Assembly (NCBI GenBank): GCA_036340215.1
Contig: JAYYZF010000006.1
Span: forward strand, 6,545-70,544
DNA from: JABJPE01 sp036340215
Lineage (GTDB): Bacteria > Pseudomonadota > Gammaproteobacteria > Comchoanobacterales > Comchoanobacteraceae
Length of the DNA stretch: 64,000 nt
Direction of reading: 5' to 3'
Shown: positions 17,479 to 26,862 of the stretch, in pieces
How the letters are laid out: every line of letters begins with the position of its first letter
Position numbering within the stretch: position 1 is the first letter of the stretch
Made by a program: the position numbers and the translations under genes
The notes under the pieces: generated by a model
Databases searched by the model: none
What the model was told of the DNA's origin: nothing
What the model saw: only the letters and a program-made list of their open reading frames with translations

Positions 17479-20400
17479 TTAACCTTCATTTAGATTAATA
17501 TCAATTCCTAGTGACCTAATTTCTTTAATCAATACTTTGAATGACTCAGGCATACCTGCATCCATAATATAATTACCATCGACAATATTCTTGTAAACTT
17601 TAGTTCTACCCTGGACATCGTCTGATTTAACAGTAAGCATTTCTTGTAGAGTATATGCAGCTCCGTATGCTTGTAATGCCCAAACTTCCATTTCCCCAAA
17701 TCTTTGTCCACCACCTTGAGCTTTACCTCCAAGCGGCTGTTGTGTTACAAGGCTATATGATCCTGTAGATCTTGCATGCATCTTATCATCGACTAAATGG
17801 TTTAGTTTCAGCATATACATATAACCAACAGTAATATCTCTATCAAATGACTTTCCAGTTCTACCATCATATAGTTTAAGCTGACCTGACTCTGGCAAAT
17901 CTGCAAGCTTCAGTAAGGACTTAATGGTAGTCTCAGGGACACCGCCAAAAACAGGTGAGCTTATAGGAACACCAGAGCGCCAATGCTTGGCAAGCTTTAT
18001 AATTTCCTCGTCACTCATGCTTGTGTGATCAATAGCAGATAATTGTGAATGACTGATTATTTTACCTATGAAATCTCTTATGGAAGAGACACTTTCGTTT
18101 TCATCCAGCATGTTACCAAGCTTCAGTCCTAAAGTCTTCACTGCTATACCCAAATGAGACTCTAATATCTGCCCTACGTTCATACGTGAAGGCACACCTA
18201 GAGGATTAAGGACTATATCGACAGGGGTTCCATCAGCCATATGTGGCATATCCTCTTCAGGAATTATTATAGAAACAACACCTTTGTTACCATGTCTTCC
18301 AGCCATCTTATCACCTGGCTGAATCCTTCTCTTAACAGCTATGTAAACTTTTATTATTTTTATTACTCCAGGAGATAAATCATCGCCCTGAGCAATTCTC
18401 TTTCTTCTATAATCTAAGGCTTTATCATATGATATCTGCTGCTCGTTGTAATCATTTACTAAGGAAGCTAGTTTCTCATGGCTAGCCTCGTCTTTTAACT
18501 TGAGTAAGAGAAGCTCATTATCAGATAAACTAGCAACCATCTTCTCTGTTAACTTTGTTCCAGACTTAAGAGTTCCTGCTCTTTCAGCTAAAGTTTCAGA
18601 AACAAGCATACCCCTCAAGTTTTCAATAATCCTGAGCTGTTTTATCTTAAGCTCATCATCTAAGTCTTTCTTCGCCCTAGAATAAACTTCTTTCTCGATA
18701 CTCAGAGCTCTTTCGTCTTTATCAACACCATCACGTGTGAATACTTGAACATCAATAACTGTACCACTAGCTCCAGATGAAACTCTTAGCGAGCTGTCTT
18801 TCACATCAGAGGCTTTCTCACCAAAAATTGCTCTCAATAGTTTTTCTTCTGGCGTAAGTTGAGACTCTGTTTTTGGCGTAACCTTACCTACAAGAATATC
18901 ACCAGGGTTAACCTCAGCTCCAATATAAACGATACCAGACTCGTCTAACTTAGCTAACGAAGCTTCACTCACATTTGGAATATCAGGAGTAATTTCTTCA
19001 GGCCCAAGCTTAGTATCTCTTGCAACACAGACCAACTCTTGAATATGAACTGAAGTGAACCTATCATCTTTTACCACTCTCTCTGAAAGTAAAATAGAAT
19101 CCTCAAAGTTAAAACCATTCCAAGGCATAAAAGCAACTAGTAAGTTTTGACCAAGAGCTAACTCACCTAAATCAGTAGATTGACCATCAGCAATGATATC
19201 CCCTCTCTTGACTTGCATACCAGCTTTTACGATCGGTAACTGATTAACACATGTGTTTGTATTAGAGCGCATATACTTTGTCATGTTGTATATGTCTACG
19301 CCACTATCAGTTTTTGTACTATTACCAAGAGCATCAGTTAACTTAGTATCAAGCTTTGTGTTGTCTTCACTATGTACTATTATCCTTTGAGAATCGACGT
19401 AATGCACAATACCATCACGTTCTGCAACCTGAGAAACACCTGAGTCAGATGCAACTAAGGCTTCCATACCAGTACCAACTAGGGGCTTCTCGCTCTTAAT
19501 AGTTGGAACTGCCTGACGTTGCATGTTTGACCCCATAAGAGCCCTGTTAGCATCGTTATGCTCAAGGAAAGGTATAAGTGATGCTGCAACAGAAACAATT
19601 TGTCTTGATGAAACGTCTATGTAATCTATTTTCTTAGGTGCAGTGAAAGTGAATTCACGATTAAACCTACATGGCACAAGACTATCTAAAATCTCACCAT
19701 CAACACCAATGCTGATATCAGACTTAGCTATGTAATAGCTGCCCTCTTCAATTGCTGATAAATAACAAATCTCACTTGTTAATTTACCATCAACAACTTT
19801 ACGGAATGGGCTTTCAAGGAAACCATAGTCATTGACTTTAGCATAAACAGCAAGAGAATTAATCAGACCAATATTCGGTCCCTCAGGAGTTTCAATAGGA
19901 CAAATACGACCATAGTGCGTATGGTGAACATCACGCACCTCAAAACCTGCTCTTTCACGTGTTAAACCGCCTGGACCTAAGGCAGAAACCCTTCTTTTGT
20001 GTGTAATCTGGGAAAGTGGATTACAGTGATCCATAAACTGGGATAGCTGACTTGAGCCAAAAAATTCTTTAATTACAGCAAAAATTGGTCTTGTGTTAAT
20101 TAAATCCTGAGGCATGGCAGATTCTGAATCTGGATGAGACATTTTTTCTCTGACAGCTCTTTCAACACGTAACAAACCAACTCTTATTTGGTTCTCAACC
20201 ATTTCACCAACTATTCTTACACGACGATTCCCTAAATTATCGATATCGTCTACAGAGCCTTTACCATCTCTTATGTCTATTAAAGTTGCTATAACTTCTA
20301 GAATATCATCTTGCGATAAAGTTCCATCGCCCTGAGAATTCTTACGCCCTAATCTCAGGTTTAGTTTCATTCTACCAACCCCAGATAAATCATAGCGATC

Positions 20401-21633
20401 CTCGGAGAAAAATAAATTATGGAAGAGCTTTTCAGCTGAATCTTTAGTTGGTGGCTCACCAGGACGCATAACACGGTATATCTCAACAAGAGCATCTAAT
20501 GTTGAGCTTGCAGAATCTATACTCAAAGTATCAGAAATATAAGATCCACGATCAAATTCATTTGTGTAAATAGTATTAAATTGTTCTACCTTGGCTTTCC
20601 TAATTGCCTCAACTACATCAGCCGTAATAGTAGTATTTGCAGCAATAATCTCTTCACCTGTTTCTGGATCTATAATTGCAGAAGCAATTACCCGACCTAT
20701 TAAAAATTCATCGTTCACTTCAAGAGTGCTAAGCTTAGCTTTTTTCATAGCCTTTATGTGCTTACCGAGAATTCTATGTTCTTTTTCTATTATTATATTT
20801 CCTTCGGTATCTTTAATATCAAATTTTGCTAGTTGACCACGCATTTGCTCAGGCTTTAAGTCGAATATAATATTACCGGACTCAAGTGTGAATTTGTTAA
20901 ATTCAAAGAAGTAACTTAGTATCTGCTCTGTAGACATACCTATGGCACGTAGTACAACAGTGATGGGTAGCTTTCTTCTTCGATCAATTCGTGCGAACAA
21001 ACAGCCCTTAATGTCAAATTCAAAATCTAACCAAGCTCCACGATAAGGTATAATTCTTGCTGAATAAATAAGCTTACCCGAAGAGTGAGTTTTTCCCTTG
21101 TCATGTTCAAAAAAAGCACCTGGGGAACGGTGTAATTGTGATACGACGACTCTCTCTGTGCCATTAATAATAAAACTACCATTCTCAGTCATCAAAGGTA
21201 AATCACATACAAAAACGTCTTGTTCTTTAACTGATTTTACTTTTTTCTCTTTTTTCAGACTATCTTTGTCGTAAGAAATTAATTTTACTTTTATTTTAAG
21301 CGGGGCAGAGTATGTAAGCCCCCTAATCTTGCATTCCCAGATATCAAAAGATGGTTGACTCAAGGAATAACTGCTATAGACAATTTCCATGTGACCGGAA
21401 TTACTCACGATCGGGAAAATAAACTGGAAAGCCTCTTCTAAACCAGATTTAGTTGAAACACTATCGCCTCCACCATGCAGGAATCTGTGATATGAGGCAA
21501 GAAGTACTTCCACTAAATGTGGACGTCTGATATCGTCAGTAGAAAAATCAAAGGCAGCTGAGCCACTACTAGTGACTTTAGATTTACCTAGATTAAGACG
21601 TGGCCTATTATCTATAACTTGCAGTTGTGACAT
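17479..21633 (-). CDS. rpoB: RNA polymerase beta subunit
   Basis: 1384 residues, about 40 more than E. coli, apparently from small insertions. The rifampicin pocket reads SSQLSQFMDHCNPLSQITHK, with the main contact residues (Q513, D516, H526, S531, L533 in E. coli numbering) unchanged, so nothing here predicts rifampicin resistance. KAQGGGQRFGEMEVWALQAY near the C-terminus is typical. An attenuator-like hairpin precedes the gene. Confidence 0.98.
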   Translation of the reverse strand: MSQLQVIDNRPRLNLGKSKVTSSGSAAFDFSTDDIRRPHLVEVLLASYHRFLHGGGDSVSTKSGLEEAFQFIFPIVSNSGHMEIVYSSYSLSQPSFDIWECKIRGLTYSAPLKIKVKLISYDKDSLKKEKKVKSVKEQDVFVCDLPLMTENGSFIINGTERVVVSQLHRSPGAFFEHDKGKTHSSGKLIYSARIIPYRGAWLDFEFDIKGCLFARIDRRRKLPITVVLRAIGMSTEQILSYFFEFNKFTLESGNIIFDLKPEQMRGQLAKFDIKDTEGNIIIEKEHRILGKHIKAMKKAKLSTLEVNDEFLIGRVIASAIIDPETGEEIIAANTTITADVVEAIRKAKVEQFNTIYTNEFDRGSYISDTLSIDSASSTLDALVEIYRVMRPGEPPTKDSAEKLFHNLFFSEDRYDLSGVGRMKLNLRLGRKNSQGDGTLSQDDILEVIATLIDIRDGKGSVDDIDNLGNRRVRIVGEMVENQIRVGLLRVERAVREKMSHPDSESAMPQDLINTRPIFAVIKEFFGSSQLSQFMDHCNPLSQITHKRRVSALGPGGLTRERAGFEVRDVHHTHYGRICPIETPEGPNIGLINSLAVYAKVNDYGFLESPFRKVVDGKLTSEICYLSAIEEGSYYIAKSDISIGVDGEILDSLVPCRFNREFTFTAPKKIDYIDVSSRQIVSVAASLIPFLEHNDANRALMGSNMQRQAVPTIKSEKPLVGTGMEALVASDSGVSQVAERDGIVHYVDSQRIIVHSEDNTKLDTKLTDALGNSTKTDSGVDIYNMTKYMRSNTNTCVNQLPIVKAGMQVKRGDIIADGQSTDLGELALGQNLLVAFMPWNGFNFEDSILLSERVVKDDRFTSVHIQELVCVARDTKLGPEEITPDIPNVSEASLAKLDESGIVYIGAEVNPGDILVGKVTPKTESQLTPEEKLLRAIFGEKASDVKDSSLRVSSGASGTVIDVQVFTRDGVDKDERALSIEKEVYSRAKKDLDDELKIKQLRIIENLRGMLVSETLAERAGTLKSGTKLTEKMVASLSDNELLLLKLKDEASHEKLASLVNDYNEQQISYDKALDYRRKRIAQGDDLSPGVIKIIKVYIAVKRRIQPGDKMAGRHGNKGVVSIIIPEEDMPHMADGTPVDIVLNPLGVPSRMNVGQILESHLGIAVKTLGLKLGNMLDENESVSSIRDFIGKIISHSQLSAIDHTSMSDEEIIKLAKHWRSGVPISSPVFGGVPETTIKSLLKLADLPESGQLKLYDGRTGKSFDRDITVGYMYMLKLNHLVDDKMHARSTGSYSLVTQQPLGGKAQGGGQRFGEMEVWALQAYGAAYTLQEMLTVKSDDVQGRTKVYKNIVDGNYIMDAGMPESFKVLIKEIRSLGIDINLNEG

Positions 21634-21662
21634 TAACTTTTCCCCTAGAAATGCTATAATTC

Positions 21663-21702
21663 AAAAAAACTAATACAGCTGACAAGGGTTGTTGCCAGCT
21701 GT
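21663..21702 (-). terminator. Attenuator-like hairpin between rplL and rpoB
   Basis: An 11-bp stem with one G-T pair (ACAGCTGGCAA against TTGTCAGCTGT, 21675-21702) and a six-base loop is followed by AT and then a run of seven Ts (21663-21669). In E. coli a partial terminator at this place lowers rpoBC relative to ribosomal protein transcription; the same role is inferred here. Confidence 0.75.
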
Positions 21703-21727
21703 AATTAATATATATGAAGATAAACTG

Positions 21728-22114
21728 TTACTTAATCTCTACGCTAGCGCCAGCATCTTCTAACTGTTTCTTAATTTCTTCAGCTTCATCTTTCGATACG
21801 CCAGCCTTAACTGATGAAGGAGCTCCTTCAACTAAGTCTTTAGCTTCTTTTAATGCAAGACCTGTAATTGTACGGATTGCTTTAATAACGTTAATCTTTT
21901 TATCACCGAAGCTTGATAACATAACTTCAAATTCAGTCTGCGCAGCAGCCTGATCTGCCTCAGCAGGAGCAGCAGCAACTGCAGCAACTGGAGCAGCGGC
22001 AGATACACCGAACTTTTCTTCCATCAGTTTAACTAGTTTACTTACTTCTAGTACTGACATCTCACTAATATGGTCTAATAGATCTTCCGCGCTCATTTTT
22101 TTTACGGTTGTCAT
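21728..22114 (-). CDS. rplL: 50S ribosomal protein L7/L12
   Basis: 128 residues. The N-terminal dimerisation domain is followed by an Ala-rich hinge (AAAPVAAVAAAPAEADQAAA) and the factor-binding C-terminal domain (IKAIRTITGLALKEAKDLVE). L7/L12 forms the stalk that recruits EF-Tu, EF-G and IF2. It follows rplJ by 30 bases. Confidence 0.98.
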   Translation of the reverse strand: MTTVKKMSAEDLLDHISEMSVLEVSKLVKLMEEKFGVSAAAPVAAVAAAPAEADQAAAQTEFEVMLSSFGDKKINVIKAIRTITGLALKEAKDLVEGAPSSVKAGVSKDEAEEIKKQLEDAGASVEIK

Positions 22115-22144
22115 CTTTTTTCTCCTATTTAATTTATAAATTTA

Positions 22145-22675
22145 TTACGCAGCAGCTTGGTTCTTTTCAGCGTGAGCATTCAAGACCCTTGCCAAACTAG
22201 CAATAACTTCGTTAGCAGTCCTAGCAACACCAGTAACTGGTGCAACAAGAGTACCTGCTAACATTGATAATGCCTCATCTTTAGTAGGCATACTTGCCAC
22301 TCTTTTAAGATCAGACGCAGGCAATAGTTCGCCATCAACAACCATAGCTTTTACTTCTAACTTTTCAGTTTCTTTCTGAAATTTAGAAACAAGCTTTGCT
22401 GCTGCTCCAGGCTCTTCCAATGCAAACGCCAGTATCATAGGACCAGTAAGCTCATCACTAATAGGTTTAAAATTAGTTTCACGAAGAGCCATTCTGGCTA
22501 AAGTGTTTCTGACTACTTTTACATAGACACCACCTTGTTTACCACCCTGACGTAACTTTTCAACTTGGGAAACAGATAAACCACTGTAATCAGCCGCAAC
22601 TAAAGCTAGTGACTTTTCTGCTACATCCGTTATATGACTTATGATCTGCTTCTTATCTTGTAATCTAAGTGTCAT
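22145..22675 (-). CDS. rplJ: 50S ribosomal protein L10
   Basis: 176 residues (E. coli 165). The N-terminal RNA-binding part (LVAADYSGLSVSQVEKLR, VVRNTLARMAL) and the C-terminal helix that binds L7/L12 dimers are present. A strong AGGAGG lies before the ATG. L10 normally represses its own operon by binding the leader RNA upstream. Confidence 0.97.
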   Translation of the reverse strand: MTLRLQDKKQIISHITDVAEKSLALVAADYSGLSVSQVEKLRQGGKQGGVYVKVVRNTLARMALRETNFKPISDELTGPMILAFALEEPGAAAKLVSKFQKETEKLEVKAMVVDGELLPASDLKRVASMPTKDEALSMLAGTLVAPVTGVARTANEVIASLARVLNAHAEKNQAAA

Positions 22676-22699
22676 ACCACCTCCTAAACTTGAGGACCA

Positions 22700-22800
22700 A
22701 AAAAATAGCGACTAAAAAAAATATAGCCACCGTCTGTACAGGAAATTAAGCCGTCACAGGCACCTGTAGTCTCTGACAGTAATGCTTGCGCATCATCAGA
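22700..22800 (-). promoter_or_regulatory. Probable L10 (rplJ) leader RNA
   Basis: The 132-base gap between rplA and rplJ holds the features of the L10 leader: on the minus strand GAGACTACAGGTGCC, then GTGACGGCTTAATTTCC, then TGTACAGACGGTGGC, resembling the two purine-rich kink-turn strands bound by L10-L12. AT-rich T-runs follow before the rplJ ribosome-binding site. Boundaries are approximate; a covariance-model search would settle it. Confidence 0.6.
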
Positions 22801-22807
22801 AATTTCA

Positions 22808-23488
22808 TTAAATCTTTGTAACATCAACTCTCACACTAGGACTCATAGTCAATGACAAGGTTATACCCTTTAAGTAAACGCCTTTTGCAACTGAAGGCTT
22901 TAAACGACGAACCTCTTGAGTCAATACTTGTATATTCTCGACTAAACTTTCTTTGGAGAAAGAAGCCTTACCAACAGAACCATGCACTAAACCAGTTTTG
23001 TCATTTTTTATTTTAAATTGTCCGGCTTTTGCTAATTTTACAGCTTCTGCAGGGTTAGTAGTCACAGTGCCAAGCTTGACGTTAGGCATAAGGCCTTTAG
23101 GACCTAGTGTCTGCCCAAGTCTACCAACTATGGGCATACTTTCTTGGGTAGCTATTACAACGTCGTAGTCCAGCTCACCCTTTTTCATATCAGCTGCTAA
23201 ATCTTCAAATCCTACTCTGTCAGCACCTGCTTTGCTTGCAGCTGTAGCATCATCTCCAACGGCAAAAACGGCAACCTTAACTGTTTTACCTAACCCATGA
23301 GGTAGTGAAAATGAAGATTTTATATTCTGGTCAGATTTCTTCGGGTCCAAGCCAAGCTTAAAGCAAATATCAAAGCTCTCATCGAATTTGGCTGTTGCAA
23401 AACTTTTCACTTTTTCAACTGCATCTACTAATGGTAGTATTTCATCTGTGGCTTGTTTCTTTAAATTTTCAAATCTTTTACTAGTCAT
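22808..23488 (-). CDS. rplA: 50S ribosomal protein L1
   Basis: Start at 23488 (MTSKRFENLKKQATDEIL), 226 residues; the longer open frame reads back into rplK. MPIVGRLGQTLGPKGLMPN is the L1 signature. L1 forms the mobile stalk at the E site and represses rplKA by binding its mRNA in E. coli. The ATG overlaps the rplK end by eight bases. Confidence 0.97.
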   Translation of the reverse strand: MTSKRFENLKKQATDEILPLVDAVEKVKSFATAKFDESFDICFKLGLDPKKSDQNIKSSFSLPHGLGKTVKVAVFAVGDDATAASKAGADRVGFEDLAADMKKGELDYDVVIATQESMPIVGRLGQTLGPKGLMPNVKLGTVTTNPAEAVKLAKAGQFKIKNDKTGLVHGSVGKASFSKESLVENIQVLTQEVRRLKPSVAKGVYLKGITLSLTMSPSVRVDVTKI

Positions 23489-23924
23489 TACATTCCTCAA
23501 GGTTAGCATCAATATCAACACCCATACTTTTTGCAGTACCAGCGATAATTTTTACTGCCGCAAATTCAGTGTCTGCGTTTAAATCAGGCATCTTTACTGC
23601 TGCTATTTTTTTAAGCTGATCCAAAGTTAAAATCCCAACCTTGTCCTTATTAGGCACCTGGCTACCTTTTTTCAAATCTAACTCTTTCTTAATAAGAGCT
23701 GATGCCGGTGGAGTCTTAATAACAAAAGTGAAGCTTTTGTCTTTCTTAACTGTAAGCACTACTGGGCATGGCAAATCTTTATCCATATCCTTAGTTTTAT
23801 CGTTAAACGCTTTACAGAAATCCATAATGTTAACACCATGCTGACCTAAAGCAGGACCAACTGGCGGACTTGGATTAGCCTTTCCTGGCATAATTTTTAA
23901 TTTAACATATTTGACGTCAGACAT
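23481..23924 (-). CDS. rplK: 50S ribosomal protein L11
   Basis: 147 residues (E. coli 142). The thiostrepton-domain start KLKIMPGKANPSPPVGPALG and the C-terminal rRNA-binding domain (GTAKSMGVDID) are intact. L11 is part of the GTPase-associated centre and is needed for RelA activation in E. coli. It ends with TAG. Confidence 0.97.
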   Translation of the reverse strand: MSDVKYVKLKIMPGKANPSPPVGPALGQHGVNIMDFCKAFNDKTKDMDKDLPCPVVLTVKKDKSFTFVIKTPPASALIKKELDLKKGSQVPNKDKVGILTLDQLKKIAAVKMPDLNADTEFAAVKIIAGTAKSMGVDIDANLEECND

Positions 23925-23957
23925 TTTATCTCCTCTATGTACCCTGTAATTATATTA

Positions 23958-24506
23958 CTAGGCGCTTCTCTCAACCTGGGAAAACTCTAATTCAACTGGA
24001 GTTGATCTCCCAAATATTAAAACTGCAACCCTTAATCTACTCTTATCGTAATTTACATCTTCTACAACACCATTGAAATCAGCAAAAGGACCATCAATAA
24101 CTCTAACCATCTCACCGACTTCGAATAGAACTTTTGGCCTTGGACTATCATGAGTCTGTTCCATTCTATTAAGTATTTTCTCAGCTTCTTTATCTGATAT
24201 AGGAAGTGGACGCTCCTTAGTACCACCTATGAAACTGACAACATTCGGCGAACTTTTAACTACGTGCCATGCTTCTTCATTCATTTCCATTTTAACTAGC
24301 AAATAACCTGGAAAGAATTTTCTCTGACTTTTAACCTTCTGGCCTTTCTTAACTTCAACAAAATCTTCTTTTGGTAACAAGACTTCGGTTACCACTTCTT
24401 CTAATCCAGAACGCCTAATTACTTCTTCTAGAGTAAGTTTAACTGATTTTTCACTTCCAGTCTTGACTCTGACAACATACCATTTATGTTTATTTGAATT
24501 TTCCAC
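23958..24506 (-). CDS. nusG: Transcription elongation/antitermination factor NusG
   Basis: 182 residues, the family length. The NGN domain (WYVVRVKTGSEKSVKLTLEE, FFPGYLLVKMEMNEEAWHVV) is followed by a KOW domain (GEMVRVIDGPFADFNGVVED). NusG binds beta' to suppress pausing and links RNA polymerase to Rho or S10. 19 bases after secE. Confidence 0.97.
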   Translation of the reverse strand: MENSNKHKWYVVRVKTGSEKSVKLTLEEVIRRSGLEEVVTEVLLPKEDFVEVKKGQKVKSQRKFFPGYLLVKMEMNEEAWHVVKSSPNVVSFIGGTKERPLPISDKEAEKILNRMEQTHDSPRPKVLFEVGEMVRVIDGPFADFNGVVEDVNYDKSRLRVAVLIFGRSTPVELEFSQVERSA

Positions 24507-24525
24507 TGTATCTCACCGTTAAGAA

Positions 24526-24900
24526 TTATGCAGCAATATAGCTTATTAGAGCAGAAAATGCTGAATCAATACCCCAAAGAATAAGGGATATAAATCCAAT
24601 TGTTGCTGAAACCATTAGGGTGACTTGAACTAGTTCATCTTTAGCTGGCCAAACTACTTTTCGCAACTCAATATTCGCTTCTAACACAAAAGCATACGCA
24701 ATTCTACCCTTTTTTGTGAAAATTGCAACACTTAATAGCAAAAATGTTGAAAAAATTACAAATAATACTTTCAGAGGGCTAGAAACATCACTATAAGTAG
24801 CATACAAATACAAGTCGCCAATCAATATTCCTGCAAATAAAACCCACAATACTAAATCAATAACAAAATGTTGCTTACTATTATCTTTCAATTCAAACAT
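24526..24900 (-). CDS. secE: Preprotein translocase subunit SecE
   Basis: 124 residues with three predicted membrane helices (near 13-33, 43-61 and 93-118), the gammaproteobacterial form. RKVVWPAKDELVQVTL before the last helix is the conserved SecY-clamping region. The ATG is 23 bases after the 3' end of tRNA-Trp, with AAAGAGAA as the ribosome-binding site, so its mRNA is cut out of a tRNA-containing transcript. Confidence 0.96.
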   Translation of the reverse strand: MFELKDNSKQHFVIDLVLWVLFAGILIGDLYLYATYSDVSSPLKVLFVIFSTFLLLSVAIFTKKGRIAYAFVLEANIELRKVVWPAKDELVQVTLMVSATIGFISLILWGIDSAFSALISYIAA

Positions 24901-24923
24901 TATATTCTCTTTCTTTTTAATAC

Positions 24924-24999
24924 TGGCAGGTCAGGAGGGAATCGAACCCACAACCTGCGGTTTTGGAGACCGCCGCTCTGCCAATTGAGCTACTGACCT
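24924..24999 (-). tRNA. tRNA-Trp (CCA)
   Basis: 76 nt including an encoded CCA. The acceptor AGGTCAG pairs with CTGACCT, and the anticodon loop reads CTCCAAA with anticodon CCA. Located between tRNA-Thr and secE; the tufB gene usual in this spot is absent. Confidence 0.97.
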
Positions 25000-25039
25000 A
25001 AAATTAAACTCGTGCTCAAACCTTCACTACAGCTAGAGG

Positions 25040-25114
<75 letters not shown>

Positions 25115-25122
25115 TTGGTATC

Positions 25123-25196
25123 TGGAGCGGGCGATGGGAATCGAACCCACACCATCAGCTTGGAAGGCTGAGGTTCTACCGTTGAACTACGCCCGC
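25123..25196 (-). tRNA. tRNA-Gly (TCC)
   Basis: 74 nt with encoded CCA. Acceptor GCGGGCG pairs with CGCCCGC; the anticodon loop CTTCCAA gives TCC. Eight bases separate it from tRNA-Thr. Confidence 0.97.
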
Positions 25197-25229
25197 TTAA
25201 AATTTAAATACAAGGCCTTTACACAAATT

Positions 25230-25311
25230 TGGAGGGGGTAGGATTCGAACCTACGAAGGCGTAGCCGTCAGATTTACAGTCTGATCCCTTTGACCGCTCG
25301 GGAACCCCTCC
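25230..25311 (-). tRNA. tRNA-Tyr (GTA), CCA not encoded
   Basis: A class II tRNA with a long variable arm. Acceptor GGAGGGG pairs with CCCCTCC; anticodon loop CTGTAAA gives GTA. The discriminator A is followed by AAT, not CCA, so the 3' end must be added by tRNA nucleotidyltransferase. Confidence 0.95.
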
Positions 25312-25326
25312 ATAAACTAACCTCCG

Positions 25327-25355
25327 ATTTTGCAGCATTAAGTAAGCTATGTCAA
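25327..25355 (-). promoter_or_regulatory. Sigma70 promoter of the tRNA-Tyr-Gly-Thr-Trp-secE transcript
   Basis: TTGACA (25350-25355), 17-base spacer, CAAAAT (25327-25332) on the minus strand, about 16 bases before tRNA-Tyr. It probably also drives secE, nusG and rplKA. Confidence 0.8.
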
Positions 25356-25433
25356 ATAAAATTTTATCAAAAAGAAATGAAACTACCTTCAGATAACCCC
25401 ATACATCTGCATGACTAGGAATAGATCTAGAGA

Positions 25434-26144
25434 TTATACTCCTGTTTGAAGTATATCTAGAGAATATGTCTCGCTCTTAAGGTCTAATTTATAAAAATGC
25501 AAATATTCATGATGTAATTCAAATGCTACAGAAAAATACATATCACTGAACTTGTGGCTGTACAGAATGGCTTCTGTTTTAGCACTATTTTTAAAAACTT
25601 TAGAATTGGTAACATCGTATTGCTTAGCACATCTAAGTAGGCCCTCACCAAAAAACTTTACAATAGCTTCCTTTCTAGTCCAGAAATAGCAGAAAAAGTC
25701 CTCAGAGATATCAACTGGAGCAACCTCTGTTTCAGATTGTAGTCTTGAAATAATTCTTGAATTATAGCTAATTGGCCTAATTCTCTCCAAATCAACACCA
25801 CAACGACCTTTTGTAGTAATACATATAAAAGTATTATCCCGACAATGAGAGATATTAAAGTCAGAAATTTTATCAGAAGTTAAACGAGGCTTATCCTGAG
25901 ATCTTGAAATATCTAATTGTACTGGCAATATTCCAGAATATCTTGCTAGAACTTGGCGCAAAACCCATCTTCGCTTAAGCATTAATTCTTTAGCTGCAAT
26001 GGAATAATTAGAAAGATCTAATAAATCGGACTGAGAGAGATCACCCTCGTATTTTTCAGGCAAAACAAGGTCATGCAAGCTAGGTATATAAAAGCATGCT
26101 AACGTTACCTCATCACCTCTCATATCAGGCAAATTAAAGAACAT
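25434..26144 (-). CDS. 4'-phosphopantetheinyl transferase, Sfp/AcpT type
   Basis: 236 residues. It carries the superfamily motifs: basic-Pro region near SQDKPRLTS, FNISHCRDN (about 96-104), GVDLERIRP (about 114-122) with the magnesium-binding Asp and Glu, and WTRKEAIVKFFGEGL (about 154-168). Such enzymes attach phosphopantetheine from CoA to acyl- or peptidyl-carrier proteins. No carrier-protein gene is nearby, so the target is unknown; fatty-acid ACP is possible if acpS is missing. It starts 12 bases after dnaQ, in the same unit. Confidence 0.88.
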   Translation of the reverse strand: MFFNLPDMRGDEVTLACFYIPSLHDLVLPEKYEGDLSQSDLLDLSNYSIAAKELMLKRRWVLRQVLARYSGILPVQLDISRSQDKPRLTSDKISDFNISHCRDNTFICITTKGRCGVDLERIRPISYNSRIISRLQSETEVAPVDISEDFFCYFWTRKEAIVKFFGEGLLRCAKQYDVTNSKVFKNSAKTEAILYSHKFSDMYFSVAFELHHEYLHFYKLDLKSETYSLDILQTGV

Positions 26145-26156
26145 GAAACTAAGACC

Positions 26157-26846
26157 TTAACTGGTTATGTGGGCAAGATACTCTTCATGTCTAGCCAAAT
26201 GTTCAGCACTTAAAGTTATTTTAGGGCTAGTTCTATTTGCATCAGATTTCGTCACCTTTACAACGGGATGCGACTGCTGACTATTACTTTGTGCTAGATC
26301 AGCTTTCCTATTTTGAAAAAGACTGTTTTGGCCACCAGTCATGCGTAAATATACATCAGCCAATAAGTACGAATCTAGCAATGCACCGTGGAAACTCCGA
26401 CCTGAATTGTCAACATCATAACGTTTACATAAAGCATCTAAGCTATTTCGCTGCCCAGGGTGTTTTTTTCGTGCAAGAGGTAAAGTATCGAGAATCTTAC
26501 AAAATCCATCTAGAACTTGATGTGAATAATTTAAACGCCTCAACTCTGCTTCGATAAAACCAACGTCAAATGGGGCATTATGTATAATCAACTCGGCTCC
26601 TTCTATGAAGGACATAAACTCAGATACGATATCTCTAAAAAGCGGCTTATCTGCTAAAAACTCATTACTTAAACCGTGTACAGAAAAAGCCCCCTGCTCC
26701 ACCTCTTGTTCGGGATTAATATAGACATGAAACTTCTTTTCAGTATAAACCCTATCAACCAACTCAACTGCACCAATTTCTATAATACGATTATGCTGGG
26801 CAGATCTCCCAGTTGTTTCAGTATCAAGAACCACACTCCGACCCAT
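26157..26846 (-). CDS. dnaQ: DNA polymerase III epsilon subunit (3'-5' exonuclease)
   Basis: 229 residues (E. coli 243). DEDDh exonuclease motifs: DTETTG at 8-13, HNAPFDVGF near 94, and H-x4-D in FHGALLDSYLLADVYL near 154. It proofreads within the replicase core. The C-terminal tail, which in E. coli binds the alpha subunit, is short and divergent. It lies next to rnhA as in many gammaproteobacteria, here on the same strand. Confidence 0.95.
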   Translation of the reverse strand: MGRSVVLDTETTGRSAQHNRIIEIGAVELVDRVYTEKKFHVYINPEQEVEQGAFSVHGLSNEFLADKPLFRDIVSEFMSFIEGAELIIHNAPFDVGFIEAELRRLNYSHQVLDGFCKILDTLPLARKKHPGQRNSLDALCKRYDVDNSGRSFHGALLDSYLLADVYLRMTGGQNSLFQNRKADLAQSNSQQSHPVVKVTKSDANRTSPKITLSAEHLARHEEYLAHITS

Positions 26847-26862
26847 TGCAATTCTCCAAATT

